Source: Sphingosinicella microcystinivorans (lineage in GTDB: Bacteria; Pseudomonadota; Alphaproteobacteria; Sphingomonadales; Sphingomonadaceae). Taken from it: 58,098 nt of DNA. The position numbers were made by a program, and so were the translations under genes. The notes under the pieces are model-generated. The model was given only the letters and a program-made list of their open reading frames with translations. It made no database searches and had not been told where the DNA came from. The DNA lies in contig NZ_RBWX01000014.1 in the NCBI RefSeq assembly GCF_003634215.1, forward strand, positions 1 to 58,098, written 5' to 3'. Shown here one piece after another: positions 24,672 through 33,591 of the stretch (the stretch's first letter is position 1; every line of letters starts with the position of its first letter).

Positions 24672-25043
24672 ATGAAGCCGATTCAATACACCGTCCGCCT
24701 GCCAGCATCGCTTGCCAATGCGCTGCGGTCGCTGGCCAGGCAGCAGGATACGAGCATCTACGCGGCGCTTCAGCTGAGCGTGAAAGCGGGCATCGCGGCG
24801 CTCGCCAACCCACCCGCGCCGGGCACCGACGACCGCGAACTCGTCGCCGAACTGGCATCGCTCGGCACCCGCATCGTGGACGTCGAGCGGCTGCTCGACC
24901 GCACGCTGTTCACCGCCTGCGCCGCCTATGCCTACGCCCGCAGCGCGGCGCTCGATGCGCGCAAGAACGATGAGGTCATCACCGCCGAGATCAACGCCGC
25001 CTATGACCGCCAGCGGCGGCTCTCGCAGGAGGCCCGGCCGTGA
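24672..25043 (+). CDS. Ribbon-helix-helix mobilisation accessory protein
   Basis: 123 residues. MKPIQYTVRLPASLANALRSLARQQDTSIYAAL is a ribbon-helix-helix start: a strand (YTVRL) followed by two helices. The rest (about 60-123) is helical with an Arg/Glu-rich ending. Small RHH proteins encoded directly before a coupling protein and relaxase bind oriT and help assemble the relaxosome (TrwA/TraY-like role, inferred). Its stop overlaps the coupling-protein GTG start by four bases. It lies directly beside the inverted repeats proposed as oriT, which may also be its operator. Confidence 0.72.
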   Translation: MKPIQYTVRLPASLANALRSLARQQDTSIYAALQLSVKAGIAALANPPAPGTDDRELVAELASLGTRIVDVERLLDRTLFTACAAYAYARSAALDARKNDEVITAEINAAYDRQRRLSQEARP

Positions 25044-26872
25044 CCCACGACCGGCGCATCCATGCCGACGCCATGCGGCGGCAGCTTCGCAGCAATCATG
25101 CCCGGCGCTTCAAGCGGCAGGTCGGCGTCATGCTGGCAGCGGTTGCCCTAGGTTCAGTCGCCGCGCCCTATGCGCTGCTGAACAAGGATGCGCAGTGGGC
25201 GGCGGGCGTCTACGCTTACGCGCGCACGAGCTTATGGGTCGCGGGCGGCGTATCCGCCGATCCCGAGATCAGCGTCCGATATCAGGGAGCGGCTTACCGC
25301 GTTTCCGCTCGCGCCGTCGTCGCGAGCCGCTATTACCGCGAGGCGGCAGGCGCCGTGCTGGTTTACGCGGGGCGCGGATGCGCGCTCGGCTTTGCCGCCT
25401 GGCTCTTGGGCCTTGTCCTCTTGCGCGATGTCGGCGCGCGGCGGCGCGAGCGCGCGCTTGAGGATCGCGTCATCGCCGGAACCCTCGTCACCACCGAGAG
25501 GCGGCTGGCGAAGCTCACCGCCAAAGAGGCGCGTGCCGATGCCCTGTCGATCGGCAAGGTGCCGATCCCCGCACCGCTCGAAACCCGCCACATGGCGATG
25601 ATCGGCACGACGGGCAGCGGCAAGACCACGGCGCTGCGGCAGCTGCTCGACGGGATCGAGGCACGCGGTGACGCCGCACTGGTTTATGACACCAGCGGCG
25701 AGTTTGTCGCCCATTACTACCGGTCCGAGCGCGGCGACGTCATCCTGAACCCGTTCGATGCGCGCTGCGCGTTCTGGACGCCCTTCGCGGAGATCTCTCA
25801 CCCCGCCGACGCCGCGCGCATCGCGCACCAGTTCATCACCGAGACGAACAGCCAGGACCACGACGTGTGGCTGGAGACCGCGCGCATCCTTGTCGCCAAC
25901 ATGATCCGCAAGCTCTGGGACGAGGGCAACACCACCCTCCCCGCGCTGCTCGCCGCGCTTCAGGTGAAGACCAAGGACGAGCTCAAGGCATGGCTGACCG
26001 ACACCTCATCGGCGCGGACCTTCGCCGACGATGCCGACCGGGCGACGGGCAGCGTGCTCTTCATGCTCGCCAAGGCCGCCGACCTCATCCAGTTCCTGCG
26101 CGCCGAGGACAGCGGCGGCGCGCCGTTCGCGTTCCGTGACTTCATGAGCCGGCTCGATGCCCGGGAGGCCCCGCGCCCGTGGATCTTCGTGCCGCGCAAG
26201 GAAGACTATTTTGAAGCGTCGAAGCCGCTGCTCGCCTGCTGGCTCGAATGCGCGGCGAGCGCCGTGCTGGGGCTCGCGCCCTCTCCTGAGCGGCGCATCT
26301 GGTTCGTGCTCGACGAGCTTGCCGACCTCCCCCGCGTCGACAATCTCGCGCGGCTTCTCCCTGAGGGCCGCAAGTTCGGCGCCGCCGTCGTGCTCACCTT
26401 TCAGGCGCTTGGCCAGATGCGGCACCGCTACGGGCCGCAGCTTGCCGAGTCGATGCTCGGCTGCTGCAACACCAAGCTGTTCCTGCAGACGATCGATGGC
26501 GAGACCCGGCGATGGGCCAGCGAGACCATCGGCACGTGCGATGTCGAAATCCAGACCATGACCGATGCGCTCGCCGATGGCGACACTGAGGCCCGCACCA
26601 CGCTCGGCCGGATGCGCAAGACGCGGCCTGCCGTCCTCGAAAGCGAACTGCGCCTCCCCAAGCATGAAGGCTTCCTGCTGCTGCCGGACGGCTTGCCGGT
26701 GGCGCGGGTGAAGCTCACCGCCGATCATGTCGCGCGGCGCGGGCCGCCGTGCCAGCCGGGCTTCGTCGCTGGCGATCCAGGCACCACGCTTTGGCAGGCG
26801 GGGCGCGCAGCGCCCGAACCGCAGCCCCCGTCCGCGTCCCCGCCCTCCCCCACGAGCCAGGGGCCGGTGTGA
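25040..26872 (+). CDS. traD: Type IV coupling protein (TraD/TrwB-like ATPase)
   Basis: Couples the relaxosome to a type IV secretion channel at the inner membrane. 610 residues: two N-terminal membrane segments (about 29-47 and 107-130), then the motor with MIGTTGSGKTTALRQLL (Walker A, about 187-203), NPFDARCAFWTPF, and RIWFVLDELADLP (Walker B, about 417-429), followed by LARLLPEGRKFGAAVVLTFQALGQM, a typical VirD4/TraD motif. It starts at GTG. The stop overlaps the relaxase ATG by one base (TGATG), so the two are made together. Length and motifs are intact. Confidence 0.92.
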   Translation: MTHDRRIHADAMRRQLRSNHARRFKRQVGVMLAAVALGSVAAPYALLNKDAQWAAGVYAYARTSLWVAGGVSADPEISVRYQGAAYRVSARAVVASRYYREAAGAVLVYAGRGCALGFAAWLLGLVLLRDVGARRRERALEDRVIAGTLVTTERRLAKLTAKEARADALSIGKVPIPAPLETRHMAMIGTTGSGKTTALRQLLDGIEARGDAALVYDTSGEFVAHYYRSERGDVILNPFDARCAFWTPFAEISHPADAARIAHQFITETNSQDHDVWLETARILVANMIRKLWDEGNTTLPALLAALQVKTKDELKAWLTDTSSARTFADDADRATGSVLFMLAKAADLIQFLRAEDSGGAPFAFRDFMSRLDAREAPRPWIFVPRKEDYFEASKPLLACWLECAASAVLGLAPSPERRIWFVLDELADLPRVDNLARLLPEGRKFGAAVVLTFQALGQMRHRYGPQLAESMLGCCNTKLFLQTIDGETRRWASETIGTCDVEIQTMTDALADGDTEARTTLGRMRKTRPAVLESELRLPKHEGFLLLPDGLPVARVKLTADHVARRGPPCQPGFVAGDPGTTLWQAGRAAPEPQPPSASPPSPTSQGPV

Positions 26873-29634
26873 TGGTCGCGTCGGTGTCCGCGCTCACCAG
26901 CTCGGCGCAGGCGAGCAGCTACTACGAGGCCGATGACTATTACGCCGAAGGCGGACTTTCGCCATCGGAATGGCAGGGCAAGGGCGCCGAGGCGTTGGAC
27001 CTCTCCGGCGAGGTGGACCGCGACCAGTTCCGCGCGCTTCTGGATGGCAAGGTCGCGGGGGCGCAGCTCGGCACGATGCGTGGCGGCCAGCTTGAACACC
27101 GCCCCGGCTGGGATGTGACCTTGAGCGCGCCCAAGTCAGTGTCGATCATGGCGGAGGTTGCGGGCGACCGGCGGCTGATCGCCGCACACGGCGAAGCGGT
27201 CAGAACCGCGATGGCGCATGTCGAGGCGCACATGGCCGCAACGCGCGTCCGCGACGGCGGCGCAGTCATCCGCGAGGCGACCGGCAATCTCATCATCGCC
27301 AGCTTCCAGCACGGCACCAGCCGCGCGCAGGACCCGCAGCTTCACACGCACAATGTCATCATGAATGCGACGCAGCGCGAGGATGGCAGCTGGCGCAGCC
27401 TTGAACCGCGCGCGCTCTATCAGCTTCAGAAGCAGATCGGCGCGATCTACCGGCAGGAGCTCGCCTTGAAGGTGCGCGAACTCGGCTATGAGATTGAGGT
27501 GGGCAAGGACTCGCTGTTCGAGATCAAAGGCGTGTCCGGCGCGGTGATGACCGCATTCAGTACGCGCAGCGCCGAGATCGAGGCGGCGCTCGCCGCGCGC
27601 GGCACGTCGCGCGACGCGGCGAGCGCGTCTGAAAAGCAGGTCGCGGCGCTCGACACGCGGCAAGCCAAGGTCGCGGCCGATCATGCCGCGCTCGTCGCGG
27701 GCTGGCGGCAGACGGCCGACAAGGCAGGGTTCGGGCGGGCGGCACGGCTGGCGATGATCCGGCAGGCCGAAGCCAGGGCCGTCGATCCATCGAACCGCGT
27801 TGCAATACAAATGCAGGGCGACGGGGCCGCCGCCCACGCGATCACCCAGGCCGCCGACAAGCTCGGCGAACGGCAGTCGGTGTTTTCCGTTGCCGCCTTG
27901 CATGAGGAAGCCGGACGGGTTGGGCTCGGCAAGGTCAGCTACGCGCAGATCGGCGCGGCCCTGACGGCGGCGACGGAAAGGGGCGACGTGATCGACCGGA
28001 CCTTTCTGGACCGGCGCGGCGCGGCGTTCGCCGGGCTCACCACCCGCCAGAATGTCGAGACTGAAGCCCGGATGCTGCGAATCGAGGCGGAGGGCCGCGG
28101 CGCTCTTCCCTCGATTGCATCGCCTCTCGCCGCCGCCAAGGCCGTCGCCCATGCAGCGGCGAAGGCGGAACGCGCGGGGTTTGGCTGGAATGCCGACCAG
28201 CGCCAAGCCACCGCGCAGCTCCTGGGCAGCCGGAACCGGGTCACCGCCTTGCAGGGCTATGCGGGCACCGCCAAGACCACCACGGTTCTCGCGACGTTCG
28301 CGCGCGAGGCCGAGGCGCGCGGCGTATCCGTCATCGCGCTTGCGCCCACCGCATCGGCGGCGATGGTGCTGGGGGAGGCGCTCGGCACGCGCGGCGATAC
28401 GGTCGCGCGGCATCTAATGTCACCCGAGCGGTCCCCTCACGGGCAACCCGCCGCCTGGATTGTGGACGAGGCTTCGCTGCTCTCGGCCCGCGACACCGCC
28501 CGGCTGCTCGACCTCGCCGACCGGCACAATTCCCGCGTCCTCCTTGTCGGCGACGTGAAGCAACTTGGCTCGGTCGAAGCAGGTGCCGCGTTCGTGCAGT
28601 TGCAGGGCGCCGGTATGGAAACCGCGAGGCTCGCGGAGATCGTCCGGCAGACCAATGCGGCGACAAAGGAGGCGGTGCTGGCATCGATCGCCGGGGACGC
28701 GAAGGCGGCGCTCGACGCGCTCGATCGGGGTGGCGGGCAGATCATCGAGCGTGCCGACCGGGCCGAAAGGTTCGCCGCCATTGCCGAGACATATGCTGCG
28801 CTGGACAATCCTGGCCGCGTCCGCACCCTTGTCATCGAGCCGTCGCGCGAGGGGCGCGACGCTTTGACCGCCGATATTCGTGCGGCGCTGACACGGTCGG
28901 GCGTGCTTACCGGTCCGGCCGTTACCCTGCAGAGCCTTGCGAACAAGGGGCTGACCCGCGCCGAGGCGCGCGATCCCTTGAGCTATGACAAGGGCGATGT
29001 CGTCCGGTTCACCCGCGACTATGCCGACAAGGGCGTGGCGCGCGGCGAAGCTTACCGGGTGGAGAGCATCGACCCGGCGAAGTCCGCCATAACGCTCAAA
29101 TCTGAGGACGGGCGCGAGGTGGATTGGCGTTTACGGCAATGGGGCGCTGGCAAGAGCCAGGCTTTTGCCCCGCAGCCGCTTGAGCTGAAGGCCGGTGACA
29201 GCATTCGGTTCACACGAAACGATCGCGAAATGGGCCGGGTCAACGGCGGGCGCAGCGTCGTGGTAGACGTGGACGAGAAATCCCGCACCGCGACAATCCA
29301 GACGCCGAGAGGAAAGACTGAGACGCTGAATCTCGACGCGGCGCGCGACAGGCACATCGCCCATGCCTATGTCGAGACCACGTTCGTCGCCCAGGGCCGT
29401 ACCGCCGACCACGTCATCATCCACGCCGACAGCCGGGCCACCAACCTTGTCGATCAGAAGAGCTTCTATGTGGGAATCTCTCGCGCGAAGGCCTCCGCCA
29501 CCGTGTTCACCAATGATCGCGGCAGACTGGTATCCGCGATCACCGAACGGGCGGGACAGGTGCAGACCGCCATTGCGCAGATGGTCGTGCCCTCCCCCGC
29601 CGCCGTTAAAGCCAGGGGGGCCGGCATCGAGTAG
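26872..29634 (+). CDS. MobF-family conjugative relaxase/helicase (TrwC/TraI-like)
   Basis: 920 residues. The N-terminal relaxase nicks oriT and covalently carries the strand: tyrosines lie in ASSYYEADDYYAEGG (about 15-29) and the metal-binding His triad in HGTSRAQDPQLHTHNVI (about 145-161). A C-terminal SF1 helicase has LQGYAGTAKTTTVL (Walker A at about 460-472, with Ala where AGTGKT is usual), AWIVDEASLLSARD (motif II) and GRTADHVIIHAD (motif V/VI region). This is the conjugation initiator; no mating-pore genes are seen in the window, so transfer would need a helper or genes past the right edge. Third gene of a coupled operon. Confidence 0.93.
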   Translation: MVASVSALTSSAQASSYYEADDYYAEGGLSPSEWQGKGAEALDLSGEVDRDQFRALLDGKVAGAQLGTMRGGQLEHRPGWDVTLSAPKSVSIMAEVAGDRRLIAAHGEAVRTAMAHVEAHMAATRVRDGGAVIREATGNLIIASFQHGTSRAQDPQLHTHNVIMNATQREDGSWRSLEPRALYQLQKQIGAIYRQELALKVRELGYEIEVGKDSLFEIKGVSGAVMTAFSTRSAEIEAALAARGTSRDAASASEKQVAALDTRQAKVAADHAALVAGWRQTADKAGFGRAARLAMIRQAEARAVDPSNRVAIQMQGDGAAAHAITQAADKLGERQSVFSVAALHEEAGRVGLGKVSYAQIGAALTAATERGDVIDRTFLDRRGAAFAGLTTRQNVETEARMLRIEAEGRGALPSIASPLAAAKAVAHAAAKAERAGFGWNADQRQATAQLLGSRNRVTALQGYAGTAKTTTVLATFAREAEARGVSVIALAPTASAAMVLGEALGTRGDTVARHLMSPERSPHGQPAAWIVDEASLLSARDTARLLDLADRHNSRVLLVGDVKQLGSVEAGAAFVQLQGAGMETARLAEIVRQTNAATKEAVLASIAGDAKAALDALDRGGGQIIERADRAERFAAIAETYAALDNPGRVRTLVIEPSREGRDALTADIRAALTRSGVLTGPAVTLQSLANKGLTRAEARDPLSYDKGDVVRFTRDYADKGVARGEAYRVESIDPAKSAITLKSEDGREVDWRLRQWGAGKSQAFAPQPLELKAGDSIRFTRNDREMGRVNGGRSVVVDVDEKSRTATIQTPRGKTETLNLDAARDRHIAHAYVETTFVAQGRTADHVIIHADSRATNLVDQKSFYVGISRAKASATVFTNDRGRLVSAITERAGQVQTAIAQMVVPSPAAVKARGAGIE

Positions 29635-29716
29635 CAGATGCCGGCCATTGCGACCTCGCTCGGCGCTACCCAGGCAATGATGGCGGCGGAGAGCGAAATC
29701 TTAGCAGTGATGTACG

Positions 29717-30130
29717 TCATGCGTGATGTCCTTCGCAGAAAGCGTGGTCGCCAAGCGCTTCGATGACGCGGCAATCGGCCGCCAGACCGCCCCGGCAGTC
29801 GCCGATCAGGCGCATCAGTTCGTCACGAAGTCTGAGCAAATGCTCAATCTTGGTCTCGACCCGCTCAAGATGGCGACTGGCGATGCGGTCGGCTGCCGAA
29901 CATTCCCGGTCTGGATGGTCCGCCAAGTCAAGAAGCGAGCGAATGTCTTCGATGGTGAAGCCAAGTTCACGCGAATGACGTATGAACGCGAGTCTTGCTC
30001 GGTGTGACTCGCCATAGGACCGATAATTGGCAGGTGTGCGGTCGGGCAAGGGTAAAAGGCCGATCCGCTCATAATAACGGATCGTCTCGATGTTAGTGCC
30101 GGTGGTCAGCGAGAGCTTCCCAATTTTCAC
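29717..30130 (-). CDS. MerR family metal-responsive regulator
   Basis: 137 residues. The N-terminal winged HTH (MKIGKLSLTTGTNIETIRYYERIGLL, then GESHRARLAFIRHSRELGFTIEDIRSLL) is classical MerR, followed by the dimer helix and a C-terminal metal loop with Cys at RECSA, DCRGGLAADCRV and HAFCEGHH. The spacing is close to that of CadR/PbrR/ZntR-type sensors of divalent metals, and the extra C-terminal Cys-His group favours Cd/Pb/Zn. It is divergent from a CDF transporter gene with a classical MerR promoter between them, so that gene is its target. Confidence 0.9.
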   Translation of the reverse strand: MKIGKLSLTTGTNIETIRYYERIGLLPLPDRTPANYRSYGESHRARLAFIRHSRELGFTIEDIRSLLDLADHPDRECSAADRIASRHLERVETKIEHLLRLRDELMRLIGDCRGGLAADCRVIEALGDHAFCEGHHA

Positions 30131-30133
30131 GAC

Positions 30134-30166
30134 TTGACCCTGTAGTTGCTACAGGGTCCATATAAT
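30134..30166 (+). promoter_or_regulatory. MerR-type promoter of the cation transporter gene
   Basis: TTGACC (30134-30139) and TATAAT (30161-30166) are separated by about 21 bases, the over-long spacer MerR proteins correct by twisting. Inside lies a perfect dyad, ACCCTGTAG and CTACAGGGT around TTG (30137-30157). Transcription reads into the CDF gene. Confidence 0.85.
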
Positions 30167-30198
30167 CGGCCGACTCGAATGAACCAAGGAGTTTGGCG

Positions 30199-30831
30199 AT
30201 GGACAGTACGTGCTGCACCAGTTCGTGTGAAACTGTTCAGTCACAGGCCAATCCGGCGTGGAGACGCATCCTTTGGATTGCCCTTGCAGCCAACACCCTC
30301 ATGTTCCTGATCGAAATTGCAGCTGGTGCCGTCTCGGGTTCCCGCTCCCTGCAGGCTGACGCGCTCGATTTTTTGGGTGATGCGGCAAATTACGCGATTA
30401 GCCTCGGCGTGACGGGAATGGCATTAGCCTGGCGCGCGCGGACCGCGATGATCAAGGGCTTTACTATATTTACTTTTGCTCTCGGCGTCCTGATTTCGGC
30501 CATTTGGGGATTATTCGCTGGAGGCCAGCCCGAACCCTGGATGATGAGCGGCATCGGCGCACTTGCGCTGTTCGTCAACGTAACGGTTGCCCGGATGCTT
30601 TACAGGTTTCGGTCAGGCGATGCTAATATGCGTTCCGTTTGGATATGCTCACGTAACGATGCGATCAACAATTTGCTGGTCATTGCAGCAGGTTTCGCCG
30701 TGCTTTTGACGGGTAGCGGTCTGCCCGACATCATTGCAGCGTTCATTATTGCCTTTTTGGGCCTGCAAGGCGGTCTGGAAGTCATAAAGCAAGCACGGCG
30801 CGAACTTTCCGGCGCGGGTACGGCAACATGA
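30199..30831 (+). CDS. Small cation diffusion facilitator-like transporter with Cys-rich N terminus
   Basis: 210 residues from ATG 30199 with AAGGAG ten bases upstream. MDSTCCTSSCETV gives three Cys before the first helix, a likely cytoplasmic metal-capture site. Six hydrophobic segments follow; LQADALDFLGDAANYAISL contains the HxxxD-like Asp pair of CDF helix 2 (as DxxxD) and SRNDAINNLLVIAAG the N/HxxxD of helix 5. It lacks the long C-terminal domain of large CDFs. With the divergent MerR regulator it forms a two-gene inducible export module. The metal is unknown; Cd, Zn or Pb would suit the sensor. Confidence 0.88.
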   Translation: MDSTCCTSSCETVQSQANPAWRRILWIALAANTLMFLIEIAAGAVSGSRSLQADALDFLGDAANYAISLGVTGMALAWRARTAMIKGFTIFTFALGVLISAIWGLFAGGQPEPWMMSGIGALALFVNVTVARMLYRFRSGDANMRSVWICSRNDAINNLLVIAAGFAVLLTGSGLPDIIAAFIIAFLGLQGGLEVIKQARRELSGAGTAT

Positions 30832-31012
30832 CTGCAGTTGATTGCCATCATGGTCCAGAGCAAATCGCTTCGCTTCGCGCTCGCGGTGATGGTGACCGCG
30901 CGATCGCCCAGCATATGCTCTGGCATATGCACATTTCAGAACCATAGTGATGGTGGGACTACCATTGATGTTTTGTTTTGAAAAATTGATGCGCTTTGCT
31001 AAAAGTTAGTCG

Positions 31013-31354
31013 ATGGGGCGCATTGTTCTTCAGATTCTGGTTCTGTTTTCGGTGTTGTGCGCCGGACTTCACACGCCCGTAGAAGCCCATCACGAGCAGC
31101 GTGGTCTTGGAGTGGAATTCGTTCAAGTTGCGGGCGTGCATCATATAGATGACCATGAACAATCCCCGCAGGATGGCGCTACCGACAAATTGCAACCAAT
31201 CGCGCATCACATCCATTGTCCCATGACGGTGGTAGGTGATGCGAGGGATGCCACCGGGCTCGCCTTTTTTAACAGGAAAATTCTCTGGCCGGGAGAAGCC
31301 ACGGTGCTTCTCTCACTGACGCCGGACCAACCGACGGAACCGCCCCTAGCCTGA
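31013..31354 (+). CDS. Small secreted His-rich protein preceding an RND remnant
   Basis: 113 residues: signal peptide MGRIVLQILVLFSVLCAGLHTPVEA (about 25), then a mature part rich in His (EAHHEQRG, GVHHIDDHEQ, HHIHCP) and ending in DQPTEPPLA. It is clearly related to the protein encoded at 34953-35279: same size, HHxHCP motif, VEFVQVA/VFVEVA segment and TEPP tail. Both lie directly before a TolC-like outer-membrane gene, here reduced to a fragment. A periplasmic metal-binding role is inferred from His content and context; the family is not one I can name. Confidence 0.72.
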   Translation: MGRIVLQILVLFSVLCAGLHTPVEAHHEQRGLGVEFVQVAGVHHIDDHEQSPQDGATDKLQPIAHHIHCPMTVVGDARDATGLAFFNRKILWPGEATVLLSLTPDQPTEPPLA

Positions 31355-31389
31355 AGCGCCCCTTCGCTGGGTCGGGAAAATTCCGGCCC

Positions 31390-31614
31390 GTGATGTGCTA
31401 CGTTTCAGGAGCTAATCCCATGCTATTGAAAATGGCCGCCGGCTTTTTGGCCGGGAGGGTGCTGCATTTGCCAAATGCCGCAAGAGCCGAACCAATCAGC
31501 CTTGAGAAGGCTGTACGGCGTGCACTCGCCATCGGTGATTGGCCGGACCATCTCGCCAACGCTCCTGACACTGTTGTCGGTCCCGGCACCTTTCCTGCCG
31601 GTGCATCGACATGA
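31390..31614 (+). pseudogene. Truncated CzcC-like outer-membrane factor (N-terminal remnant)
   Basis: A 74-codon frame. Its first 40 or so residues (MLLKMAAGFLAGRVLHLP..ARAEPISLEKAVRRALA) match the start of a TolC/CzcC protein: signal peptide, then AEPxSLxxAxxRA, as in the intact protein at 35335 (AEPVSLSDALARG) and that at 55527 (AEPMSLDEALRRA). After about residue 50 the resemblance ends and the frame stops. With the His-rich gene before it, this looks like the start of a second RND operon that lost everything downstream. Confidence 0.65.
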
Positions 31615-31700
31615 GAAATTTGAGGATTCAGGGCAGAACGACGCGCAAACCCGAAGGAGGGTCCGCGCCGATAACTCCAAAACATGAGAGGCATAGTACG

Positions 31701-32087
31701 ATGCTATCAAGAGCGAGAATTTTCGTAACCGCAATGGCAGTCGGTCTCGCAACCGGTGGTTGCGCTTTAGGACCTAAGCTCGAAGTTCCGATTACGCAGA
31801 ATTTCAGCGAGCCTTACACCATCCAATGGGTCCACGCCTATCGAGGTAAACAGGGTGTTGAAATCTGGGGTAAAGTGCGCCGCGGAAACTACGGTCACAC
31901 GCATGGTCATATCCACTTGGAAGCCCTGACCAAATCCGGAGAGATCATCGCAAAGACCGATACTTATCTGCCAAAAATGATTAGCCACCCATTCGTGGGC
32001 AAGAGTTTCTACGGCGAGCTCAACGTGAATGACGTAACGGAGGTTTCCCGTCTACTCGTCGAGATCAGAATCAATCCAGACCCCTGA
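31701..32087 (+). CDS. Hypothetical lipoprotein
   Basis: 128 residues from ATG 31701. The signal MLSRARIFVTAMAVGLATGGC ends in a lipobox (TGGC, Cys 21). The mature part is strand-rich: YTIQWVHAYRGKQGVEIWGKVRRGNYGHTHGHIHLEAL, then IIAKTDTYLPK and SFYGELNVNDVTEVSRLLVEIR, which reads like a single beta-sandwich domain with a HTHGHIH cluster that could bind metal. An earlier start at 31611 would include a non-signal stretch and is unlikely. No family recognised. It sits after the RND remnant, so a role in metal handling at the envelope is only suggested. Confidence 0.7.
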   Translation: MLSRARIFVTAMAVGLATGGCALGPKLEVPITQNFSEPYTIQWVHAYRGKQGVEIWGKVRRGNYGHTHGHIHLEALTKSGEIIAKTDTYLPKMISHPFVGKSFYGELNVNDVTEVSRLLVEIRINPDP

Positions 32088-32670
32088 GGAGAGAAGGTTC
32101 AGCTTGTCGCGATAGCAACGCCCAGCAACAGATGCGCTTGTAGACGTATCGATTATTGTTGTGGGCAGAGTGACCGATTCTCTCCGCCTGCCTGTATAGA
32201 CGTCTCTTGATAGTTGGTTTTGGAATAGCACCGAGGTGTGGCGTGCACCGCGATCACTGGGGTTATCTGGGCAGGGCTGGCGTGACCCTGTAATGTAGTG
32301 GTCGGCAGGGTGGTTATTGCCATACGGTTGTGGTCGCCATGTGTGACACCACAAACGTGCTTCTCGATGTGAAGCTGACATTGAGAGGAAATGCGCCAAC
32401 TGGTTGAAGGACCGGGCGACGCGAAAATAACTGGTTTGCCTGTCTGGCGTGTCGGCCCTGGCACACACGCGGCGATCATCAGCATGACTGGACGCGATCA
32501 GAATATAGTACCTGATCCCCCGTAAAGACTAACGAGATTGCACATTTTATCGTCGAGGTAGAGGGAGTTCGGAATAAACTGAGAATAGCGATTTAAGCAC
32601 TTCTCGCCGCCGAAGGAGCTCTTGGCGATAGCGCTTGCCAAAACATTGAGAATGGCGAAGAATCCTGGCC
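32088..32670. other. 583-base gap without a recognisable gene
   Basis: Lower GC than either side, no open frame with a ribosome site and family resemblance on either strand, and no strong terminator. It probably marks a recombination or decay junction between the metal remnant on the left and the nucleotidyltransferase locus on the right. Confidence 0.55.
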
Positions 32671-33591
32671 ATGCGCACCGACATCGACCATCTGCCTGCC
32701 GCGAAGCAGCGTGAGCTTGAGCGCATCGTCGAGATCATTTTCGACGAGTTCCGCGAGGCGACCGAGAACGCGGTCGGGCGGCGCAAGGGTGCGCGCATCC
32801 TGAAAATCGTCCTGTTCGGCAGCCATGCGCGCGGCGACTGGGTCGATGCGCCGCTTTCGGCGAACCAGTACAAGTCCGACTACGACATTCTCATCATCGT
32901 CAGCCAGAAGGAGCTGACTGACCGCGCCGCCTATTGGGCGAAGGCCGAGGAACGGCTGATCCGGGCCTATACAATCGAGAAGACGCTGCGTACGCCGGTC
33001 AACTTCATTGTCCACTCGCTGCATGAGGTGAACGATGGGCTGGCGCATGGTCGCGTATTCTTCATGGAAGTCGCCAAGGACGGTGTCGCGCTTTATGAAG
33101 CCGATGGACGAGAACTAGCGACACCTAAACCCAAGACGCCCGAACAAGCACTCGGGACGGCTAGGGAATATTTTGAAGAATATTATCCCGGCGCCGTTGT
33201 TTGGCTGAACACATCGAGAGAGTTGGCGAAACAGAAACGCCCCAAAGAAGCAGCCTTTCTGCTGCATCAAGCCACAGAACGGCTTTATTCCTGCCTTTTG
33301 CTCACACTGACATTCTATACGCCTTACAATCACAATATCGCTTTCCTGCGTTCACTCGCTGAAGGACTGGACCGGCGCCTGTTCCGGATATGGCCCGAGG
33401 ACAATCGACGTGACCGCGCCATGTTTCAGAAGCTGAAAGAGGCCTACACCAAAGCCCGCTACTCCAAGCACTACAAGATCAACGACGAAGAGCTGATGTG
33501 GCTTAGCGCGCGGATCGAAGAACTTGGCCGCATTGTCCTTCAGGCTTGCTCGGAACGTATCGCTGAATTGGAATCGGCCGCGAACACATAA
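32671..33591 (+). CDS. Nucleotidyltransferase-HEPN fusion protein
   Basis: 306 residues with two domains. Residues about 15-140 form a minimal nucleotidyltransferase: IVLFGSHARGDWVD (GSHARGDW at 50-57) and KSDYDILIIV (SDYD at 70-73); the usual third acidic position reads PVNFIVHS with Asn. Residues about 160-300 are a HEPN domain (AREYFEEYYPGA, AAFLLHQATERLYSCLLLT, ARYSKHYKI). In two-gene MNT/HEPN systems the transferase AMPylates and silences the HEPN RNase; single-chain fusions are common in alphaproteobacteria and less well understood. Soluble and cytoplasmic. Defence or stress role is inferred from the family only. Confidence 0.85.
   Translation: MRTDIDHLPAAKQRELERIVEIIFDEFREATENAVGRRKGARILKIVLFGSHARGDWVDAPLSANQYKSDYDILIIVSQKELTDRAAYWAKAEERLIRAYTIEKTLRTPVNFIVHSLHEVNDGLAHGRVFFMEVAKDGVALYEADGRELATPKPKTPEQALGTAREYFEEYYPGAVVWLNTSRELAKQKRPKEAAFLLHQATERLYSCLLLTLTFYTPYNHNIAFLRSLAEGLDRRLFRIWPEDNRRDRAMFQKLKEAYTKARYSKHYKINDEELMWLSARIEELGRIVLQACSERIAELESAANT

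Noticed and set aside
29639-29767. 42-codon rightward frame after the relaxase gene
   Set aside because: No ribosome site and overlaps the end of the MerR gene on the other strand; no family resemblance.
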